DNA of 64,000 nucleotides from Rhizobium sp. 007. Its GTDB lineage: Bacteria; Pseudomonadota; Alphaproteobacteria; Rhizobiales; Rhizobiaceae. Below the pieces are notes generated by a model. It had not been told where the DNA came from and searched no databases. It was given only the letters and a program-made list of their open reading frames with translations. Position 1 is the stretch's first letter. The number at the start of each line of letters is the position of its first letter. Below are positions 61,815 to 64,000 of this stretch, one piece after another. The DNA lies in assembly GCF_015353075.1 (NCBI RefSeq), contig NZ_CP064187.1, forward strand, positions 2,542,001-2,606,000. Reading direction: 5' to 3'. The translations under genes and the position numbers were made by a program.

Positions 61815-62228
61815 TCACCCCTCCACCAATCTATCCAGTTCCGGCAGCAGCACGACACTTTCCTGCTCGTTGGGATCTGTCCGCGCGATGATCGCGGTGC
61901 ACGGCGTGCTGCTGAAGTTCGCCGGCAGGTGCGGGACGCCCGCCGGAATGTAAAACAGCTCGCCGGCATGGACGACGACATGATGCTCCAGCTCGTCGCC
62001 GTACCAGGTGTGCGCTTCGCCGGAGAGCATGTAAATCGCCGTTTCATGCGCCTCGTGCAGATGCGCCTTGGCGCGTACGCCCGGTGGGATCGTCAGAAGA
62101 TGCATGCAGATGCCCTTCGCGCCGACCGTTTCCGCAGCGATGCCCTCGAAGTAGCTCAGCCCCTGCTTGCCGCTATAGGCGTGGCTGGGGCGAATGATGT
62201 GGCAGGTGGGCTTTGACTTCGCATCCAT
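61815..62228 (-). CDS. Cupin-domain protein
   Basis: 137 residues from the ATG after GGAGAATGACG. The cupin metal motif is present (KAHLHEAHETAIYMLSGEAH), with the second motif at FYIPAGVPHLPANF. It is convergent with hydA and divergent from the ABC ATPase gene. The substrate is unknown; proximity suggests a link to nitrogen compound breakdown. Confidence 0.85.
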   Translation of the reverse strand: MDAKSKPTCHIIRPSHAYSGKQGLSYFEGIAAETVGAKGICMHLLTIPPGVRAKAHLHEAHETAIYMLSGEAHTWYGDELEHHVVVHAGELFYIPAGVPHLPANFSSTPCTAIIARTDPNEQESVVLLPELDRLVEG

Positions 62229-62327
62229 CGTCATTCTCCATGAAATTTGCCGCGGCAAAGAAAACCGGCGATCATCATAGCACGCAAACCGCGGCGACGC
62301 GGGGAAAACAGGACTGGTAAAGCATCG

Positions 62328-63110
62328 ATGCAAGCATCCGTCGTATCCGCAAAGGATCTCTGTCTCACCTACCAGACGAATGACGGGCCGGTGCATGCGC
62401 TGAGCGATGTCAATCTCGATGTCCGCAAGGGCGATTTCGTTTCTTTCATCGGTCCATCCGGCTGTGGCAAGACGACGTTCCTGCGCGTCATCGCCGATCT
62501 GGAGAAGAAAACCTCAGGCGAGATCACCGTCAACGGCATGACGCCGGACGACGCCCGCAAGGCGCGCGCCTATGGCTACGTCTTCCAGGCGCCGGCGCTC
62601 TATCCTTGGCGGACGATCGAGAAGAACATCGCGCTCCCCCTGGAAATCATGAGTTATGCCGCCGCCGACCAGAAAAAGCGCATCGCCGAGGCACTGGATC
62701 TCGTCAACCTCTCCGGCTTCGAGAAGAAGTTTCCCTGGCAGCTTTCCGGCGGCATGCAGCAGCGTGCCTCGATCGCCCGCGCACTGGCTTTCGACGCCGA
62801 CCTGCTGTTGATGGATGAACCTTTCGGCGCACTCGACGAAATCGTCCGCGACCACCTGAACGAAGAGCTTCTGAAGCTTTGGGCGCGCACCAACAAGACG
62901 ATCTGCTTCGTCACCCACTCGATCCCCGAAGCCGTCTACCTCTCCACGAAGATCGTCGTCATGTCCCCGCGCCCCGGTCGCGTCACCGACGTCATCGACT
63001 CCACGCTCCCGGCGCAGCGCCCCCTCGGCATCCGCGAAACCCCGGAATTCCTGAAAATCGCCCACCGCGTGCGTGAGGGGCTAAGGGCGGGGCATAGCTA
63101 TGAGGAGTAG
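62328..63110 (+). CDS. ABC transporter ATP-binding protein (nitrate/taurine/pyrimidine type)
   Basis: 260 residues. Walker A GPSGCGKT, signature LSGGMQQRAS and Walker B LLLMDEPFGALDE are intact. The sequence fits the SsuB/TauB/ThiZ group that serves sulfonate, nitrate, thiamine-precursor and pyrimidine importers. Given hydA and hyuC upstream and the permease directly after, a pyrimidine or hydantoin importer is likely. Confidence 0.9.
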   Translation: MQASVVSAKDLCLTYQTNDGPVHALSDVNLDVRKGDFVSFIGPSGCGKTTFLRVIADLEKKTSGEITVNGMTPDDARKARAYGYVFQAPALYPWRTIEKNIALPLEIMSYAAADQKKRIAEALDLVNLSGFEKKFPWQLSGGMQQRASIARALAFDADLLLMDEPFGALDEIVRDHLNEELLKLWARTNKTICFVTHSIPEAVYLSTKIVVMSPRPGRVTDVIDSTLPAQRPLGIRETPEFLKIAHRVREGLRAGHSYEE

Positions 63111-63122
63111 GAGGGCAGGCCT

Positions 63123-64000
63123 ATGAAACCCGATACCCTCAAGGACAAATTTATCCCCGTCCTGACGATCCTGCTGGCGCTCATCGTCGTCTGGTACGTC
63201 GCGGCGATCTTCATGAACGCGACCTTCCAGCGGGACATGGATCAGCGCGGCAACGTCACCTCTACCGCGATGGAATTCGTCGAAAAGACGCTCTCGCAGC
63301 CGAAGCCGATCCTGCCGGCGCCGCATCAGGTGGCAAGCAATGTCTTCGAGAACACCTTCCTCAGAAAACTCTCCAGCAATCGCAGCCTCGTCTACCACGC
63401 CGGCGTGACACTGTCCTCGACGGTTCTCGGCTTTGCGCTCGGAACCCTGCTCGGCATCGCGATCGCCGTCGGCATCGTGCATATCAAGACGCTCGACCGT
63501 AGCCTGATGCCGTGGATCATCGCATCGCAGACGGTGCCGATCCTGGCGATCGCGCCGATGGTCATCGTGGTGCTCGGCGCCATCAACATCACCGGCCTGA
63601 TCCCGAAGGCGCTGATCTCGACCTATCTCTCCTTCTTTCCCGTCGCGGTCGGAATGGTGAAGGGTCTGCGCTCGCCGGAGATCATGCATCTCGACCTGAT
63701 GCGCACCTATAATGCGACCGCTTTGCAAACCTTCTGGAAGCTGCGCGTCCCGGCCTCGATCCCTTTCCTCTTCACGTCGATGAAGGTGGCGATTGCCGCG
63801 AGCCTCGTCGGCGCAATCGTCGGCGAACTCCCGACAGGCGCGGTCGCCGGCATCGGTTCGAAGCTGCTGGCGGGCTCCTATTATAGCCAGACGATCGATA
63901 TCTGGGCGGCACTCGTGGCAGGCTCCGTGCTGGCGGCCATGCTCGTTGCGATCGTCGGCCTCGTGTCGAAGTTCGTCGATCGCGCCATGGGAGGCAGGCC
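63123..64000 (+). CDS. ABC transporter permease, 3' end outside window
   Basis: At least 292 residues, open to the last base. One N-terminal membrane helix (ILLALIVVWYVAAIFM) is followed by a periplasmic loop and further helices. The cytoplasmic EAA-type loop (ALQTFWKLRVPASIPFLFTSMK) that contacts the ATPase is visible. It starts 12 bases after the ATPase gene. Confidence 0.9.
   Translation, partial: MKPDTLKDKFIPVLTILLALIVVWYVAAIFMNATFQRDMDQRGNVTSTAMEFVEKTLSQPKPILPAPHQVASNVFENTFLRKLSSNRSLVYHAGVTLSSTVLGFALGTLLGIAIAVGIVHIKTLDRSLMPWIIASQTVPILAIAPMVIVVLGAINITGLIPKALISTYLSFFPVAVGMVKGLRSPEIMHLDLMRTYNATALQTFWKLRVPASIPFLFTSMKVAIAASLVGAIVGELPTGAVAGIGSKLLAGSYYSQTIDIWAALVAGSVLAAMLVAIVGLVSKFVDRAMGGR

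Noticed and set aside
1-64000. tRNA or rRNA genes and tRNA-based attachment sites
   Set aside because: None was recognised by eye. A tRNA scan would be decisive and was not possible.

Overview
The window is high-GC alphaproteobacterial DNA, most likely a Rhizobiaceae chromosome. The reasons are the nepR-ecfG/phyR/HWE-kinase stress locus, rhizobial palindromic intergenic repeats, paired Ku genes, a FixNOQP-type oxidase and many FixK-like boxes. The core parts are 1-8230 and 52251-64000. The left core holds the general stress response locus (ecfG, nepR, phyR, kinase; 1.0-4.0 kb) and preT-preA for reductive pyrimidine catabolism (4.4-7.1 kb). The right core holds a rhodanese, a CorA transporter, an MDR dehydrogenase with a divergent LysR gene, a bacteriophytochrome photosensory module, and the rest of a pyrimidine/hydantoin pathway (TetR regulator, amidohydrolase, dihydropyrimidinase, ABC transporter).

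Between them lies the main result: a 44,020-bp Tn7-like transposon (8231-52250). It is bracketed by the 5-bp direct repeat TCATA and has matching imperfect ends (TATCGGTACCGG / TATTGGCACCGG) followed by spaced repeats that look like transposase binding sites. It sits in codon 16 of a GlxA-type AraC-family regulator gene. The last 306 codons remain at 7.3-8.2 kb and the first 15 codons are 44 kb away at 52.25-52.30 kb; joined, they restore a normal ~322-residue protein. The transposition genes (tnsA remnant, tnsB, tnsC, tniQ; 8.3-16.75 kb, minus strand) are wrecked: tniQ is split by a complete IS66-family element with a perfect 8-bp target duplication, tnsB has a one-base frameshift, and tnsA has lost its N-terminal half.

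The cargo (16.75-52.1 kb) comes in blocks. Block 1 (17-31 kb) is a low-oxygen/stress module: BON protein, trypsin-like protease, alcohol dehydrogenase, flavin-binding protein, two tandem universal stress proteins, three P-type ATPases or fragments, and a DksA/TraR-like gene. It has at least seven FixK/FNR-type boxes (TTGAN-N4-NTCAA) in front of its genes; no fixK or fnr gene is in the window, so control is in trans. Block 2 (32.6-36.0 kb) has two ku genes with small neighbours. Block 3 (36.3-38.7 kb) has an unknown protein and an HNH endonuclease with a PUA/EVE-like N-terminus. Block 4 (38.8-46.7 kb) is a cbb3 oxidase operon with its copper ATPase, enclosed by an inverted pair of 85-bp repeats. 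Block 5 (46.8-52.1 kb) holds a beheaded dinB, an EamA transporter, a secreted nuclease, an SRAP protein with an in-frame stop, and two of the three parts of an ABC-3C defence system. Many cargo genes are frameshifted or cut, so the element looks like an immobile, decaying island whose respiration and stress modules remain plausibly functional.
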